Assembly: GCF_028748785.1 (NCBI RefSeq)
Contig: NZ_CP110496.1
Location: 1-64,000 of the forward strand
Length of the DNA: 64,000 bases
Origin: Candidatus Purcelliella pentastirinorum
GTDB lineage: Bacteria > Pseudomonadota > Gammaproteobacteria > Enterobacterales > Enterobacteriaceae
Reading direction: 5' to 3'
This document shows, in pieces, positions 28,325 through 38,747 of the stretch; the stretch's first letter is position 1; every line of letters begins with the position of its first letter. The position numbers and the translations under genes were made by a program. The notes under the pieces are model-generated. The model made no database searches. It was not told where the DNA came from and worked only from the letters and a program-made list of their open reading frames with translations.

Positions 28325-29509
28325 GTGTCTAAAGAAAAATTTAAACGTTTAAAACCTCATTTAAATGTAGGTACAATTGGTCATGTTGATCATGGTAAAA
28401 CAACTCTTACAGCGGCAATAACTACTGTTTTATCTAAAAAATATGGTGGTACAGCTAGAGCATTTGAACAGATAGATAATGCTCCAGAAGAGAAAGCCCG
28501 TGGTATTACCATTAATACTTCTCATGTTGAATATGATACTTCTATTAGACATTATGCACATGTTGATTGTCCTGGTCATGCTGATTATATTAAAAATATG
28601 GTTACTGGAGCAGCTCAGATGGATGGGGCAATATTAGTTGTTTCTGCTACTGATGGCCCTATGCCGCAAACACGTGAACATATTCTTTTAGGAAGACAAG
28701 TTGGTGTACCTTATATTGTAGTTTTTTTAAATAAATGTGATATGGTTGATGATGATGAATTGTTAGAATTAGTTGAGATGGAAGTGAGAGATTTATTATC
28801 AAAGTATAATTTTCCTGGTGATACGACACCTATTATTAGAGGATCAGCAATTAAGGCTTTAAATGGTGATTCTTTTTGGGAAAGTAAGATTTTAGATTTA
28901 GCGGATTGTTTGGATACATATATCCCCGAACCTAAGAGATTGATAGATCAGCCTTTTTTATTACCAATAGAAGATGTATTTTCTATATCTGGTCGTGGTA
29001 CAGTTGTTACTGGTAGAGTAGAACAAGGAGTTGTTAGTATTGGTGAAGAAATAGAAATAGTTGGGATTAAACCAACAGTAAAAACTATTTGTACTGGTGT
29101 TGAAATGTTTCGTAAATTATTAGATGAAGCTAGAGCTGGAGAGAATGTTGGTATTTTATTAAGAGGTACAAAACGTGATGATATTGAACGTGGTCAGGTA
29201 TTATCTAAACCTAATAGTATTAAACCATATATTAAGTTTGAATCAGAAGTTTATGTTTTATCTAAAGAGGAAGGTGGAAGACATACTCCTTTTTTTAATG
29301 GTTATCGTCCACAGTTTTATTTTCGTACTACAGACGTTACTGGTTCTATTGAATTACCATCAGGTGTTGAAATGGTTATGCCTGGAGATAATACTAAAAT
29401 GTTTGTTACATTGATTCATCCTATTGCAATGTCTAGTGGTTTGCGTTTTGCTATTCGTGAAGGTGGTCGTACAGTTGGTGCTGGTATTGTTTCTAAAATT
29501 ATTTCTTAA
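28325..29509 (+). CDS. tuf: Elongation factor Tu
   Basis: Delivers aminoacyl-tRNA to the ribosome. Starts with GTG at 28325 ([12 protein letters not shown], read as Met), giving 394 aa exactly as in E. coli. An upstream ATT at 28319 opens the same frame but is unlikely. AAGGA at 28312-28316 is well placed for the GTG. G1 [10 protein letters not shown] near 19-28, G3 DCPGHADY near 81-88, G4 NKCD near 136-139. The only tuf copy in the window. It lies in the tufA position at the end of the str operon. Confidence 0.98.
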   Translation: MSKEKFKRLKPHLNVGTIGHVDHGKTTLTAAITTVLSKKYGGTARAFEQIDNAPEEKARGITINTSHVEYDTSIRHYAHVDCPGHADYIKNMVTGAAQMDGAILVVSATDGPMPQTREHILLGRQVGVPYIVVFLNKCDMVDDDELLELVEMEVRDLLSKYNFPGDTTPIIRGSAIKALNGDSFWESKILDLADCLDTYIPEPKRLIDQPFLLPIEDVFSISGRGTVVTGRVEQGVVSIGEEIEIVGIKPTVKTICTGVEMFRKLLDEARAGENVGILLRGTKRDDIERGQVLSKPNSIKPYIKFESEVYVLSKEEGGRHTPFFNGYRPQFYFRTTDVTGSIELPSGVEMVMPGDNTKMFVTLIHPIAMSSGLRFAIREGGRTVGAGIVSKIIS

Positions 29510-29570
29510 ATAAATTATTTTTTTTATTTTATATGTTAAATAAATTATTTTTGTTTATATGATGTTTTTC

Positions 29571-29943
<373 letters not shown>

Positions 29944-29976
29944 TTAAATATTATATTTTAAGGATTTTAAAAATAG

Positions 29977-30630
29977 ATGTTAGGTTTGATTTGTAAAAAA
30001 ATAGGTATTACTAGAATTTTTACTACGAATAATTTGTTTATTCCTGTATCAGTTTTAAAAATTGAAAATAATCGTGTAGTTCAGATTAAAAATATTCGTA
30101 TAGATGGTTATGATGCGGTACAGGTATCTTATGGTAGGAAAAAAAATAATAGAATTTTAAGATCTGAAATAGGTCATTATGCTAAATCTAATGTAGATGT
30201 TGGTATTGGGTTATTTGAATTTCGTGTATCTAATATTAATGATTATTATTTAGGTCAAGTTATTAATTTAGATTTATTTTCGAATTTAAAATTAGTTGAT
30301 GTTATTGGAATATCTAAAGGAAAAGGTTTTTCTGGAACTGTAAAGCGATGGAATTTTAAAACTCAAGATGCTACTCATGGTAATTCATTATCTCATCGTG
30401 CACCTGGATCTATTGGTCAAAATCAAAGTCCTGGTAGAGTATTTAAAGGCAAAAAAATGTCTGGTAGATTAGGTAATGAGCGTGTTACAATTCAAAATTT
30501 AAAAATATTTAGTATTGATTCAAAGCGTGATTTACTTTTGATCAATGGAATATTACCAGGTAAAAATGGGGGTAATTTAATTGTCAAACCATCTGTAAAA
30601 GGATATAGCAAAAATGGAATTATTAACTAA
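29977..30630 (+). CDS. rplC: 50S ribosomal protein L3
   Basis: Early-assembly 50S protein near the peptidyl-transferase centre. The protein is 217 aa (E. coli 209). The segment [20 protein letters not shown], with the Gln that PrmB methylates in E. coli, is present. After VKPSVKG an extra eight residues (YSKNGIIN) run past the normal end and overlap the first 17 bases of rplD, consistent with loss of the original stop codon. Confidence 0.97.
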   Translation: MLGLICKKIGITRIFTTNNLFIPVSVLKIENNRVVQIKNIRIDGYDAVQVSYGRKKNNRILRSEIGHYAKSNVDVGIGLFEFRVSNINDYYLGQVINLDLFSNLKLVDVIGISKGKGFSGTVKRWNFKTQDATHGNSLSHRAPGSIGQNQSPGRVFKGKKMSGRLGNERVTIQNLKIFSIDSKRDLLLINGILPGKNGGNLIVKPSVKGYSKNGIIN

Positions 30631-31219
30631 AGATAGTCTTGAATCTGTTGTTTTATCTGAAAATGTTTTTAATAAACCTTTTAAGGAATCTTTAATACAT
30701 CAAGTTATTGTTTCTTTTCAAACTATGCATCGTCAAGGTAGTAAATCACAAAAATCTAGAGCTGAAGTTAAAGGTTCAAATAAAAAACCCTGGCGTCAAA
30801 AAGGTACTGGTCGTGCTCGTGCTGGCTCTGTAAAAAGTCCTATATGGAGATCTGGTGGTGTTACTTTTGCATCTAAACCTAAAAGATATATAAAAAAAAT
30901 AAATAAGAAAATGTATAAGGAAGCTTTACGTAGTATTTTTTCTAAATTATTTTATCAAAATCGTTTGGTCTTACTAAAAGACTTTAGTATTAATAATTAT
31001 AAGACTTTTTTATTAGTTAAAAAATTAAAAGATATGTCAATTAAATCAGTATTAATAATACTTTCTAATTATGATAAAAATTTATTTTTAGCATCTCGTA
31101 ATCTTCACATGGTAAATATATGTACAACAAGAAGTATTAATCCAGTTAATCTTATTTTTTTTAAAAATATTATTTTGACAATTGATTCTTTAAAAAAAAT
31201 TGAGGAAGATTTATTATGA
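30614..31219 (+). CDS. rplD: 50S ribosomal protein L4
   Basis: 50S assembly protein lining the exit tunnel. The protein is 201 aa, as in E. coli. The tunnel loop [20 protein letters not shown] near 57-76 is conserved. In E. coli L4 also represses the S10 operon by binding the mRNA leader; no comparable leader is visible here, so that control is probably lost. Its start is inside rplC, and its TGA overlaps the rplW ATG (ATGA). Confidence 0.98.
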   Translation: MELLTKDSLESVVLSENVFNKPFKESLIHQVIVSFQTMHRQGSKSQKSRAEVKGSNKKPWRQKGTGRARAGSVKSPIWRSGGVTFASKPKRYIKKINKKMYKEALRSIFSKLFYQNRLVLLKDFSINNYKTFLLVKKLKDMSIKSVLIILSNYDKNLFLASRNLHMVNICTTRSINPVNLIFFKNIILTIDSLKKIEEDLL

Positions 31220-31518
31220 ATTCTATTATTAGATCTTTAAAAATTATAATATCTCAACATATATCAGAAAAGTCTTCTTTTATGTTGGAAAAAAATAATA
31301 TTTTTATTTTTAGGGTTTTGAAAGATGCTAATAAATTAGAGATAAAATATGCTTTAGAGAAAATTTTTAATATTAAGGTTAAAAGTGTATATACACTTAT
31401 TTTAAAGGGTAAAAAAAAGAAGCATGGTAAATATATAGGTAAACGAAATAGTTATAAGAAAGCTTATGTTACTTTGAAAAAAGGACAAAAATTGGATTTT
31501 ATAGATATAGATAAGTAA
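31216..31518 (+). CDS. rplW: 50S ribosomal protein L23
   Basis: Exit-site protein that docks trigger factor and SRP. The protein is 100 aa, as in E. coli. ISEKSSFMLEKNNIFIFRVL and the C-terminal KKHGKYIGKRNSYKKAYVTL are typical. The trigger-factor contact Glu (E. coli E18) corresponds to the Glu in SEKSS. Translationally coupled to rplD by a 4-base ATGA overlap. Confidence 0.97.
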   Translation: MNSIIRSLKIIISQHISEKSSFMLEKNNIFIFRVLKDANKLEIKYALEKIFNIKVKSVYTLILKGKKKKHGKYIGKRNSYKKAYVTLKKGQKLDFIDIDK

Positions 31519-31538
31519 ATATATATTTTGGATAAATA

Positions 31539-32360
31539 ATGACAATTATAAAATATAAACCAATTACTCCAGGTAAACGACATGCTGTTAAGGTTGTTAA
31601 TTTTAATTTATATAAAGGCAGGCCATATTATAAATTATTATTTAAGAAAATTAAAACAGGTGGTCGTAATAATTTAGGTAGAATTACTGTACGTCATATA
31701 GGTGGTGGTCATAAAAGATTATATCGTAAAATAGATTTTAAAAGGAATAAATTTAATATTTTAGGAAAAGTTATAAGATTTGAATATGATCCTAATAGAT
31801 CTGCAATAATAGCATTGATTTTATATAGTGATGGTGAACGTCGTTATATTTTAGCTCCTAAAGGTTTAAAGATAGGTAATGAGATTTTATCAGGTTTAAA
31901 TGTTCCTATACAAATAGGCAATTCTTTACCACTGAGTAATATTCCTATAGGTAGTAATATTCATAATATTGAATCAAGACCTGGCAAGGGTGGTCAATAT
32001 GTTAGGTCAGCTGGTAGTAGCGCACAATTAATTGCAAGAGATAATAAATATGTTACTGTAAGACTACGATCTAGTGAAATTCGTAAATTTTTTATTAATT
32101 GTTATGCTACACTTGGAGAAGTAGGTAATTCTGAACATATGCTTTGTTTTTTAGGCAAAGCTGGTATTTCTAGACGTAAAGGTATTAGACCTACTGTTAG
32201 GGGTACAGCTATGAATCCTATTGATCATCCTCATGGTGGAGGTGAGGGACGTAATTTTGGTAAACATCCTGTTTCACCATGGGGTTTGCAAACTAAAGGG
32301 AAGAAAACTAGACATAATAAAAGAACTGATAAGTATATTATTCGTAGACGTGTAAAATAA
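31539..32360 (+). CDS. rplB: 50S ribosomal protein L2
   Basis: Core 50S protein near the peptidyl-transferase centre. The protein is 273 aa, as in E. coli. The C-terminal [20 protein letters not shown] contains the essential His of the HPHGGGEG loop. N-terminal [11 protein letters not shown] and the [20 protein letters not shown] block are intact. Confidence 0.98.
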   Translation: MTIIKYKPITPGKRHAVKVVNFNLYKGRPYYKLLFKKIKTGGRNNLGRITVRHIGGGHKRLYRKIDFKRNKFNILGKVIRFEYDPNRSAIIALILYSDGERRYILAPKGLKIGNEILSGLNVPIQIGNSLPLSNIPIGSNIHNIESRPGKGGQYVRSAGSSAQLIARDNKYVTVRLRSSEIRKFFINCYATLGEVGNSEHMLCFLGKAGISRRKGIRPTVRGTAMNPIDHPHGGGEGRNFGKHPVSPWGLQTKGKKTRHNKRTDKYIIRRRVK

Positions 32361-32372
32361 GGAGATATATTA

Positions 32373-32657
32373 ATGCCTCGTTCTATTAGGAAGGGTCCTT
32401 TTATAGATTATCATTTATTAAAAAAAGTAAAAAATGCTATTAGAGATAAAGATAAAAAACTTTTAAAGACTTGGTCAAGAAGATCTACTATATTACCTAA
32501 TATGATTGGTTTAACTATTTCTGTACATAATGGACGTTATCATATACCTATATATATCACTGATGAAATGGTAGGTCATAAATTAGGTGAATTTGCTCCT
32601 ACACGTACCTATCGTGGGCATGTATTAGAAAAAAATATTAATAAAAATAAGGTTTAA
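32373..32657 (+). CDS. rpsS: 30S ribosomal protein S19
   Basis: 30S head protein, partner of S13 in the intersubunit bridge. The protein is 94 aa (E. coli 92). [19 protein letters not shown] and [21 protein letters not shown] are conserved. An AAGGAGATA ribosome-binding site lies just after the rplB stop, 12 bases away. Confidence 0.98.
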   Translation: MPRSIRKGPFIDYHLLKKVKNAIRDKDKKLLKTWSRRSTILPNMIGLTISVHNGRYHIPIYITDEMVGHKLGEFAPTRTYRGHVLEKNINKNKV

Positions 32658-32672
32658 TTGGATAATAAATAA

Positions 32673-33005
32673 ATGGAAGCAATAGCTAGACATCGTTATG
32701 TTAGAATATCAGCTCAAAAGGCAAGATTAGTAATTAATTTAATACGTGGTAAAAAAGTTATTAATGCATTAGATATTTTATTTTTTACTAATAATAAAGC
32801 TTCACGTATTATAAAAAAAATATTAATTAGTGCTTGTTCCAATGCTAAAATTATTAGTAGCATTGATATTAATGGATTGTTTATTTGTAAATCTTTTGTT
32901 GATGAAGGATCAAGAATAAAACGTACAATGCCTCGTGCTAGAGGTAGAGCTGATAGAATTTTAAAACGTACTAGTCATATTACTATTATTGTTTCTGATT
33001 ATTAA
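32673..33005 (+). CDS. rplV: 50S ribosomal protein L22
   Basis: Exit-tunnel protein. The protein is 110 aa, as in E. coli. The tunnel-reaching beta hairpin [19 protein letters not shown] near 86-104 is nearly identical to E. coli. N-terminal helix [20 protein letters not shown]. The GATAATAAATAA spacer gives only a weak ribosome-binding site. Confidence 0.98.
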   Translation: MEAIARHRYVRISAQKARLVINLIRGKKVINALDILFFTNNKASRIIKKILISACSNAKIISSIDINGLFICKSFVDEGSRIKRTMPRARGRADRILKRTSHITIIVSDY

Positions 33006-33030
33006 ATATATGAAATCATGAGGAAAAAAA

Positions 33031-33732
33031 ATGGGTCAAAAAGTTCATCCAAATGGTATGCGATTAGGTATTATCAAAGAATGGAATTCTACTTGGTTTG
33101 CTAATACTAAGGAGTTTTCAATTAATTTAAATAATGATTTTAAAGTTCGTCAATTTTTGAAGAAAGAATTAGTAAAGGCTTATGTTTCTCGTATAGTTAT
33201 TGAAAGATTAGCAAAAAATATTCGTGTTACTATTTATACTGCTAGGCCAGGAATAATTATAGGTAAAAAAGGTGAAGATGTTGATAAATTACGTAGTATG
33301 ATTTCTAAAATTACAGGTGTTCCTACACAAGTAAATATATCTGAGGTTAGAAAACCCGAGTTAGATGCTAAATTAGTTGCTGATAATATTAGTGTACAAT
33401 TAGAACGTCGTGCTATGTTTCGTAGAGTAATAAAACGTTCAATTCAAAATGCAATGCGATTGGGTGCTTATGGAATTAAAGTAGAAGTTAGTGGGCGTTT
33501 AGGAGGTGTAGAAATTGCACGTACTGAATGGTATAAAGAAGGTCGTGTTCCTTTACATACTTTACGTGCTGATATTGATTATAGTTTTACAGAAGCTCTT
33601 ACTACATACGGTATTATTGGTATTAAGGTTTGGATTTTTAAAGGAGAAATTTTTAATTCTATAAATTCATCTAAAATATGTAATAAATCATTTTTTAAGC
33701 CTAAAAATAATATTCGTACAAATCGTAAGTAA
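33031..33732 (+). CDS. rpsC: 30S ribosomal protein S3
   Basis: mRNA entry-channel protein with helicase activity. The protein is 233 aa, as in E. coli. [20 protein letters not shown] at the start, the KH domain motif [14 protein letters not shown] near 63-76, and the [20 protein letters not shown] block. The C-terminal tail (after about 207) is poorly conserved and Lys/Asn-rich. An AGGA ribosome-binding site precedes it. Confidence 0.98.
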   Translation: MGQKVHPNGMRLGIIKEWNSTWFANTKEFSINLNNDFKVRQFLKKELVKAYVSRIVIERLAKNIRVTIYTARPGIIIGKKGEDVDKLRSMISKITGVPTQVNISEVRKPELDAKLVADNISVQLERRAMFRRVIKRSIQNAMRLGAYGIKVEVSGRLGGVEIARTEWYKEGRVPLHTLRADIDYSFTEALTTYGIIGIKVWIFKGEIFNSINSSKICNKSFFKPKNNIRTNRK

Positions 33733-33746
33733 TATGGAAAATAAAA

Positions 33747-34178
33747 ATGTTACAACCTAAACGTACAAAATATAGGAAAATGCAAAGAGGACGTAATAAA
33801 GGTTTTAAGATAAATAGTGTCATTAATTTTGGTAATTTTGCTATAAAAGCTGTTACTAGGGGTTGTATAACTTCAAGACAAATTGAAGCCACTAGGCGTG
33901 TAATTAGTAGATCTGTAAAACGTCAGGGTAGAATATGGATTTGTATATTTCCTGATAGACCGTTTACTAAAAAACCCTTAGAGGTGCGTATGGGTAAGGG
34001 TAAGGGTAATATTGAATATTGGGGTTGTTATGTTCAACCAGGTAAAATTTTATATGAAATAGCTGATATTAGTGAAGAATTAGCTCATAACGCTTTTAAA
34101 TTAGCATCTTCTAAATTGCCTGTTAAAGTTATTTTTATTAAAAAAGGATATTCTAATGAAATCACCTGTATTATATAA
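33747..34178 (+). CDS. rplP: 50S ribosomal protein L16
   Basis: Late-assembly protein contacting the A-site tRNA. The protein is 143 aa (E. coli 136). [20 protein letters not shown] and [22 protein letters not shown] are conserved; the Arg hydroxylated by YcfD in E. coli (R81) corresponds to the Arg in [10 protein letters not shown]. Seven extra C-terminal residues (NEITCII end) overlap rpmC by 23 bases, another run-on past an ancestral stop. Confidence 0.97.
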   Translation: MLQPKRTKYRKMQRGRNKGFKINSVINFGNFAIKAVTRGCITSRQIEATRRVISRSVKRQGRIWICIFPDRPFTKKPLEVRMGKGKGNIEYWGCYVQPGKILYEIADISEELAHNAFKLASSKLPVKVIFIKKGYSNEITCII

Positions 34179-34338
34179 TAGAAATATTAATAATTTGAAT
34201 TATGAATTAGTAAGTTTATATAAAAAACAATTTAATTTACGTATGCAAGTTTCTTCTGGGAAATCAAATAAAACACATTTATTAAAAGATAATCGTCGTA
34301 ATATAGCTCGTGTAAAGACTATTATCAATAAAGGATAA
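34156..34338 (+). CDS. rpmC: 50S ribosomal protein L29
   Basis: Small exit-site protein. The protein is 60 aa (E. coli 63). The central [21 protein letters not shown] corresponds to E. coli [21 protein letters not shown]. The start ATG at 34156 lies inside the extended rplP frame; AAAAAGGA just upstream (34140-34149) serves as its ribosome-binding site. Confidence 0.96.
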   Translation: MKSPVLYNRNINNLNYELVSLYKKQFNLRMQVSSGKSNKTHLLKDNRRNIARVKTIINKG

Positions 34339-34347
34339 TTTTTTAAT

Positions 34348-34587
34348 ATGAAACGTAAAATTAAATTATTAAGATGTAAAGTAATTAGTAATAAAATGAA
34401 TAAATCAATTGTTGTTTGTGTAGAGAGATTAGTAAAACATCCTTTATATGGTAAATTTTTAAAAAAAACTACAAAATTGCATGTACATGATGAAAATAAT
34501 CAATGTATGGTTGGTGATATAGTTGATATTTATGAATGTAAACCTATATCAAAAACTAAATCTTGGTGTTTGTTTAAAATAGTTTAA
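34348..34587 (+). CDS. rpsQ: 30S ribosomal protein S17
   Basis: OB-fold primary 16S-binding protein. The protein is 79 aa (E. coli 84). [20 protein letters not shown] and the [14 protein letters not shown] motif are conserved. Slightly short at both ends. Last gene of the S10 operon. Confidence 0.97.
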   Translation: MKRKIKLLRCKVISNKMNKSIVVCVERLVKHPLYGKFLKKTTKLHVHDENNQCMVGDIVDIYECKPISKTKSWCLFKIV

Positions 34588-34665
34588 TATTAATAATATA
34601 TATTTATTGTGTTTTTTTTAAATTATATGTTATATTGTTTTACTACGTTATTTTTTGGATTTTTT

Positions 34666-35034
34666 ATGATTCAGGAACAAAGTTTATTACATGTAGCTGA
34701 TAATTCTGGTGCTCGTTTAGTGTTGTGTATAAAGGTATTTGGTGGTACTCATCGTCGTTATGCCAATATAGGTGATATAATAAAAATTAGTGTTAAAGAG
34801 GTTTCTTTTAATTCTAAAGTGAAAAAGGGAGAAGTGCTTAAAGCCGTTATTGTGCGTACAAAAAAAGGAATACGTAGATATGATGGTTCTTTAATTAGAT
34901 TTGATAGTAATTCCTGTGTTGTATTAAATAATAATGATCAACTTATAGGTACTAGGGTTTTTGGTCCGGTTACTCGTGAATTACGTAATAATAAATTTAT
35001 GAAGATTGTTTCATTAGCTCCTGATGTTTATTAA
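34666..35034 (+). CDS. rplN: 50S ribosomal protein L14
   Basis: Intersubunit-bridge protein beside L19. From the ATG at 34666 the protein is 122 aa (E. coli 123) and begins [16 protein letters not shown] as in E. coli MIQEQTMLNVADNSGA. The frame is open upstream to 34609, but those residues have no family counterpart. First gene of the spc operon. The 78-base gap after rpsQ could hold a promoter but none is distinctive. Confidence 0.97.
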   Translation: MIQEQSLLHVADNSGARLVLCIKVFGGTHRRYANIGDIIKISVKEVSFNSKVKKGEVLKAVIVRTKKGIRRYDGSLIRFDSNSCVVLNNNDQLIGTRVFGPVTRELRNNKFMKIVSLAPDVY

Positions 35035-35051
35035 TAAGGATTATTTTTATA

Positions 35052-35369
35052 ATGTCATTAAAGATAAAATGTAATGATGTTGTTGTTGTTACGACTGGTA
35101 AAGATAAAGGTAAAAAAGGTAAAGTTAAGATTATTTATTCTTCTAAAAAGATTATAGTTGAAGGAATTAATATAGTTAAAAAACATCAAAAATCTAATTC
35201 TAAGTTGAAGAATTCTGTTTCTGGGATAGTAAAAAAAGAATCACCTATATCAATATCTAATGTAGCTTATTTTAGTTTTAAACATAATCGTGCTGATCGA
35301 ATAGGGTTTAAATTTATTGATGGTAAAAAATATCGTTTTTTGAAATCTACAGGAGAAATTATTAAGTAA
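35052..35369 (+). CDS. rplX: 50S ribosomal protein L24
   Basis: Assembly initiator of the 50S. The protein is 105 aa (E. coli 104). The KOW motif VVVVTTGKDKGKKGKV is near residues 10-25, and VKKHQKSN and ESPISISNVAYF follow. It is coupled to rplN by an 17-base gap containing AAGGAT. Confidence 0.97.
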   Translation: MSLKIKCNDVVVVTTGKDKGKKGKVKIIYSSKKIIVEGINIVKKHQKSNSKLKNSVSGIVKKESPISISNVAYFSFKHNRADRIGFKFIDGKKYRFLKSTGEIIK

Positions 35370-35387
35370 TTTTAATTTTAATAAGAG

Positions 35388-35927
35388 ATGTGTAATTTAT
35401 ATAAATTTTTCCGTACAGATGCAATTTTGATATTAATGAAGAAATTTAAATATACTTCTGTTATGCAGGTACCTACAATTAAAAAAATTGTGTTGAATAT
35501 GGGTATAGGAGAGGCTGTATTTAATAAAAAGATAATTGTTTATGCAATTAAAAATTTAACTGATATTACAGGTCAAAAGCCTTTGGTTATAAAGGCTAAA
35601 AGATCTATTGCACAATTTAAGATTCGTCAGGGTTTACCTATTGGTTGTAAAGTTACTTTAAGAAATAAAAAGATGTGGGATTTTTTGTATAAATTGATAT
35701 CCATATCTATACCTCGTATTAGAGATTTTAGAGGTTTTTCTATTAAGTCTTTTGATGGAAGAGGTAATTATAATATGGGTATACATGAACAAATTATATT
35801 TCCCGAAATAGATTATGATAAAATAGATGAAATTAGAGGTTTAGATATAAATATAATCACTACTGCCAAGCAGGATAATGAAGGACGTTTTTTATTAGAA
35901 TTATTTAATTTTCCTTTTAAAAAATAA
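35388..35927 (+). CDS. rplE: 50S ribosomal protein L5
   Basis: 5S rRNA-binding protein of the central protuberance. The protein is 179 aa, as in E. coli, which supports the ATG at 35388 rather than the internal Met at residue 17. The N-terminus ([17 protein letters not shown]) is unusually divergent, while [20 protein letters not shown] and [20 protein letters not shown] are strongly conserved. Confidence 0.97.
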   Translation: MCNLYKFFRTDAILILMKKFKYTSVMQVPTIKKIVLNMGIGEAVFNKKIIVYAIKNLTDITGQKPLVIKAKRSIAQFKIRQGLPIGCKVTLRNKKMWDFLYKLISISIPRIRDFRGFSIKSFDGRGNYNMGIHEQIIFPEIDYDKIDEIRGLDINIITTAKQDNEGRFLLELFNFPFKK

Positions 35928-35937
35928 AGGTAGTTTT

Positions 35938-36243
35938 ATGGCAAAACAATCAATGATAGCACGAGAAAAAAAAAGAATTAAATTAGTAAATAAATTTTTT
36001 GATAAACGAAATAAATTAAAGTGTATTATATCTAATATATATTCTTCACAAGAAGAAAAATGGTATGCAATGTTAAAATTACAGATGTTGCCTCGTGATT
36101 CTAGTAGATCTAGAATACGTAATCGTTGCAATCAAACTGGTAGACCTCATGCTTATTTAAGAAAATTTGGTTTAAGTCGTATGAAAGTTAGAGAGTCTGC
36201 TATGATAGGTGATATTCCAGGTTTGAGAAAAGCTAGTTGGTAG
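35938..36243 (+). CDS. rpsN: 30S ribosomal protein S14 (zinc-free type)
   Basis: 30S head protein. The protein is 101 aa, as in E. coli. It is the long, zinc-independent type: [20 protein letters not shown] lacks the CxxC pairs. [20 protein letters not shown] start; ends GLRKASW as in E. coli. Confidence 0.98.
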   Translation: MAKQSMIAREKKRIKLVNKFFDKRNKLKCIISNIYSSQEEKWYAMLKLQMLPRDSSRSRIRNRCNQTGRPHAYLRKFGLSRMKVRESAMIGDIPGLRKASW

Positions 36244-36268
36244 AATTTTATAAGGGTTAATATTAATT

Positions 36269-36652
36269 ATGAGTTTACATGATCCTATTTCAGATATGTT
36301 AGTTTCTATAAGTAATGGTCAAAAATCAAATAAAATTTTAATATTTGTTCCTAATTCAAATATTAAAAGAAATATTCTTTTAGTTTTAAAAAATGAAGGA
36401 TATATAATAGATTTTGAATTAAATGGTTATTTTATTAAAATTTTTCTTAAATATTTTAATGACAAATCTGTTATTGAATATATTAAACGTGTTAGTTCAC
36501 CAGGTTTACGTGTATATAAACCTACTAATCAATTACCTAATGTTCTTTCTGGTTTTGGTATTGCTATAATATCTACATCGCAGGGTGTTATGACTGATAA
36601 AGATGCTCGTAAAAAAGGTATTGGAGGTGAAATAATATGTTATGTTGCTTGA
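36269..36652 (+). CDS. rpsH: 30S ribosomal protein S8
   Basis: Central-domain 16S-binding protein. In E. coli it represses the spc operon at the rplE start. The protein is 127 aa (E. coli 130). MSLHDPISDMLVSISNGQ at the N-terminus and GVMTDKDARKKGIGGEIICY at the C-terminus are conserved. Three residues are missing from the middle variable loop. Confidence 0.97.
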   Translation: MSLHDPISDMLVSISNGQKSNKILIFVPNSNIKRNILLVLKNEGYIIDFELNGYFIKIFLKYFNDKSVIEYIKRVSSPGLRVYKPTNQLPNVLSGFGIAIISTSQGVMTDKDARKKGIGGEIICYVA

Positions 36653-36667
36653 TGAGGTTAGGTTAAA

Positions 36668-37204
36668 ATGTCTCGTATTGCAAAAGCTATTGTAATTGTA
36701 CCAGATACTCTTAGAGTATTTTTAAGTGATTTTTTTTTGATTATAGAAGGTGATAAAGGCAAGTTATTATTTAAAATGAATAAATTTGTTAATGTAAATT
36801 TTTTAAATAATATTTTTAGTTTTTCTCCTAAAGTAAATAATAAACATGCTTGGGCTTGCGCTGGTACTGTTAGATCGATAGTAAATTCTATGGTTATTGG
36901 TTTAACTAAGGGTTTTATTAAGAGGTTACAGTTGGTAGGTGTTGGATATAAAGCATATTTAGAGAATAATTATCTTAATATGTTTTTAGGATATTCTCAC
37001 CCTATAAAATATTTAGTTCCCAAAAATGTATTTATTGAATGTCCATCCTCTACTGATATAATTTTAAAAAGTATAGATAAGCAATTGGTTGGTCAGGTTT
37101 CTGCTATTATTCGTTCTTATAAGAAACCTGAAGTATATAAAGGTAAGGGGATTAGATATTTTAATGAAACAATTTTAATAAAAGAAGCTAAAAAAAGTAA
37201 GTAA
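36668..37204 (+). CDS. rplF: 50S ribosomal protein L6
   Basis: 50S protein near the GTPase-associated region. The protein is 178 aa (E. coli 177). [15 protein letters not shown] at the start, [15 protein letters not shown] near 78-92, and the C-terminal [15 protein letters not shown] are conserved. The N-terminal half is less conserved than most neighbours. Confidence 0.97.
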   Translation: MSRIAKAIVIVPDTLRVFLSDFFLIIEGDKGKLLFKMNKFVNVNFLNNIFSFSPKVNNKHAWACAGTVRSIVNSMVIGLTKGFIKRLQLVGVGYKAYLENNYLNMFLGYSHPIKYLVPKNVFIECPSSTDIILKSIDKQLVGQVSAIIRSYKKPEVYKGKGIRYFNETILIKEAKKSK

Positions 37205-37211
37205 AAATTTT

Positions 37212-37565
37212 ATGAATAAAAAAAAATCTAGACTAGTAAGAGCTAATAGAATACGATATAAATTCAAGAAGGATAATGTTTTTCGTTTAGTTGTTCATAG
37301 AACCTATCGTCATATTTATGCTCAGATTATTTCTTCTGATAGTTGTAATGTATTAGTATCAGCATCTACTACTGAGAATAAGATATTTAAATTAATTAAA
37401 AATACTGGAAATATAAGTGCAGCGGTTATAGTTGGAAAAAAAATTGCAAAGCGTTCTATAAATAAAGGTATAGTTAAAGTATCTTTTGATCGTTCCGGAT
37501 TTAAATATCATGGTCGTATTAAAGCTTTAGCTGATGCTGCAAGAGAATTTGGTCTTAAGTTTTGA
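37212..37565 (+). CDS. rplR: 50S ribosomal protein L18
   Basis: 5S rRNA-binding protein. The protein is 117 aa, as in E. coli. [17 protein letters not shown] and the C-terminal [20 protein letters not shown] are conserved. Only seven bases after rplF, so probably translationally coupled. Confidence 0.97.
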   Translation: MNKKKSRLVRANRIRYKFKKDNVFRLVVHRTYRHIYAQIISSDSCNVLVSASTTENKIFKLIKNTGNISAAVIVGKKIAKRSINKGIVKVSFDRSGFKYHGRIKALADAAREFGLKF

Positions 37566-37579
37566 GATAAGGATGTTTT

Positions 37580-38080
37580 ATGTTACAAATTGATAGACAA
37601 TTAACAGAATTACAGGAAAAATTAATAGCAGTTAATAGAGTATCTAAAACAGTTAAAGGTGGTCGTGTATTTTCGTTTACTGCATTGACTGTAATTGGAA
37701 ATGGTAATGGTAAAGTTGGTTTTGGTTATGGAAAAGCACGTGAAGTACCATCAGCTATTCAAAAATCTATGGATAAAGCACGTAAGAATATGATAACAAT
37801 TATATTAAAAGACTATACTTTACAACATGAAATAAAAGGAGTACATACTGGTTCTCATGTATTTATGAAACCCGCTTCTAAAGGAACAGGAATTATAGCT
37901 GGTGGGGCTATGAGATCGGTATTAGAAGTCGCTGGTGTTCATAATGTATTAGCTAAAGCTTATGGTTCTACTAATCCAATAAATATGGTAAGAGCTACTA
38001 TTAATGCATTAATGAGTATGAAATATCCTTCTATTATTGCTGCTAAAAGGGGTAAAATGATAGATGATTTATTAAATTAA
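37580..38080 (+). CDS. rpsE: 30S ribosomal protein S5
   Basis: Fidelity protein at the S4/S5 interface. The protein is 166 aa (E. coli 167). [20 protein letters not shown] near 36-55 and [20 protein letters not shown] near 95-115 are conserved. An ATAAGGAT ribosome-binding site precedes the ATG. Confidence 0.98.
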   Translation: MLQIDRQLTELQEKLIAVNRVSKTVKGGRVFSFTALTVIGNGNGKVGFGYGKAREVPSAIQKSMDKARKNMITIILKDYTLQHEIKGVHTGSHVFMKPASKGTGIIAGGAMRSVLEVAGVHNVLAKAYGSTNPINMVRATINALMSMKYPSIIAAKRGKMIDDLLN

Positions 38081-38096
38081 TCAGGAAATAAATTAT

Positions 38097-38276
38097 ATGT
38101 CAAATAAAATAACAATATTACAAAAACGTAGTTCAATTGGTGTTATAAAAAAACATAAATTAATTCTTTTGGGTTTAGGTTTAAGAGGTGTAGGTCATAT
38201 TGTAAAACGTATTAATAATTCGTCAATTTTGGGTATGATTAAAAAGATTTCATATTTAGTTGAAATTTTGAGGTAA
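38097..38276 (+). CDS. rpmD: 50S ribosomal protein L30
   Basis: Small 50S protein. The protein is 59 aa, the same as E. coli. It reads [20 protein letters not shown] and ends in [13 protein letters not shown]. It contains [14 protein letters not shown], corresponding to the E. coli LGLRRIGHTV-type core. Located between rpsE and rplO as in the standard spc operon. An AGGAA lies 11 bases before the ATG. Confidence 0.95.
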   Translation: MSNKITILQKRSSIGVIKKHKLILLGLGLRGVGHIVKRINNSSILGMIKKISYLVEILR

Positions 38277-38283
38277 GTTGATA

Positions 38284-38718
38284 ATGTATTTAAATAATTT
38301 TCATGTATATCGTGGTGTTAATAAATCAATAAAGCGATTAGGAAGAGGTATAGGATCTGGTTGGGGTAAGACATGTGGTAAAGGTCATAAAGGTCAAAAA
38401 TCTCGTAGTGGTGGTAAAATACGTAGGGGTTTTGAGGGGGGGCAAACTCCTCTTTATCGAAGATTACCAAAATTTGGTTTTCGTTCTCGTAAATCTTTGT
38501 ATAGAGTAGAAGTTAGATTATCAGAATTAAATAAAGTAAAAACAAGTTTTATAGATCTTAAGGCTTTAAAAAGAGATAATATAGTTTCTTATAATGTAAA
38601 TCATGTTAAAGTTATATTATCTGGTAAAATTTTATCTGTTGTTACATTACATTCTTTATCTGTAACTGAAGGTGCCAGAAAAGCTATTGAATTAATAGGC
38701 GGTAAAGTTGAATTTTAA
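38284..38718 (+). CDS. rplO: 50S ribosomal protein L15
   Basis: Late-assembly 50S protein. From the ATG at 38284 the protein is 144 aa, as in E. coli; a TTG at 38278 is in frame but unlikely. [20 protein letters not shown] near 21-40 and [18 protein letters not shown] near 50-67 are conserved. GAGG at 38269-38273 near the rpmD stop serves as ribosome-binding site. Confidence 0.97.
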   Translation: MYLNNFHVYRGVNKSIKRLGRGIGSGWGKTCGKGHKGQKSRSGGKIRRGFEGGQTPLYRRLPKFGFRSRKSLYRVEVRLSELNKVKTSFIDLKALKRDNIVSYNVNHVKVILSGKILSVVTLHSLSVTEGARKAIELIGGKVEF

Positions 38719-38747
38719 TTTATTTTATTTTAATGGATTAGTTTCTA

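Noticed and set aside
34609-34665. N-terminal extension of L14
   Set aside because: The residues have no counterpart in the family and the internal ATG matches the universal MIQEQ start.
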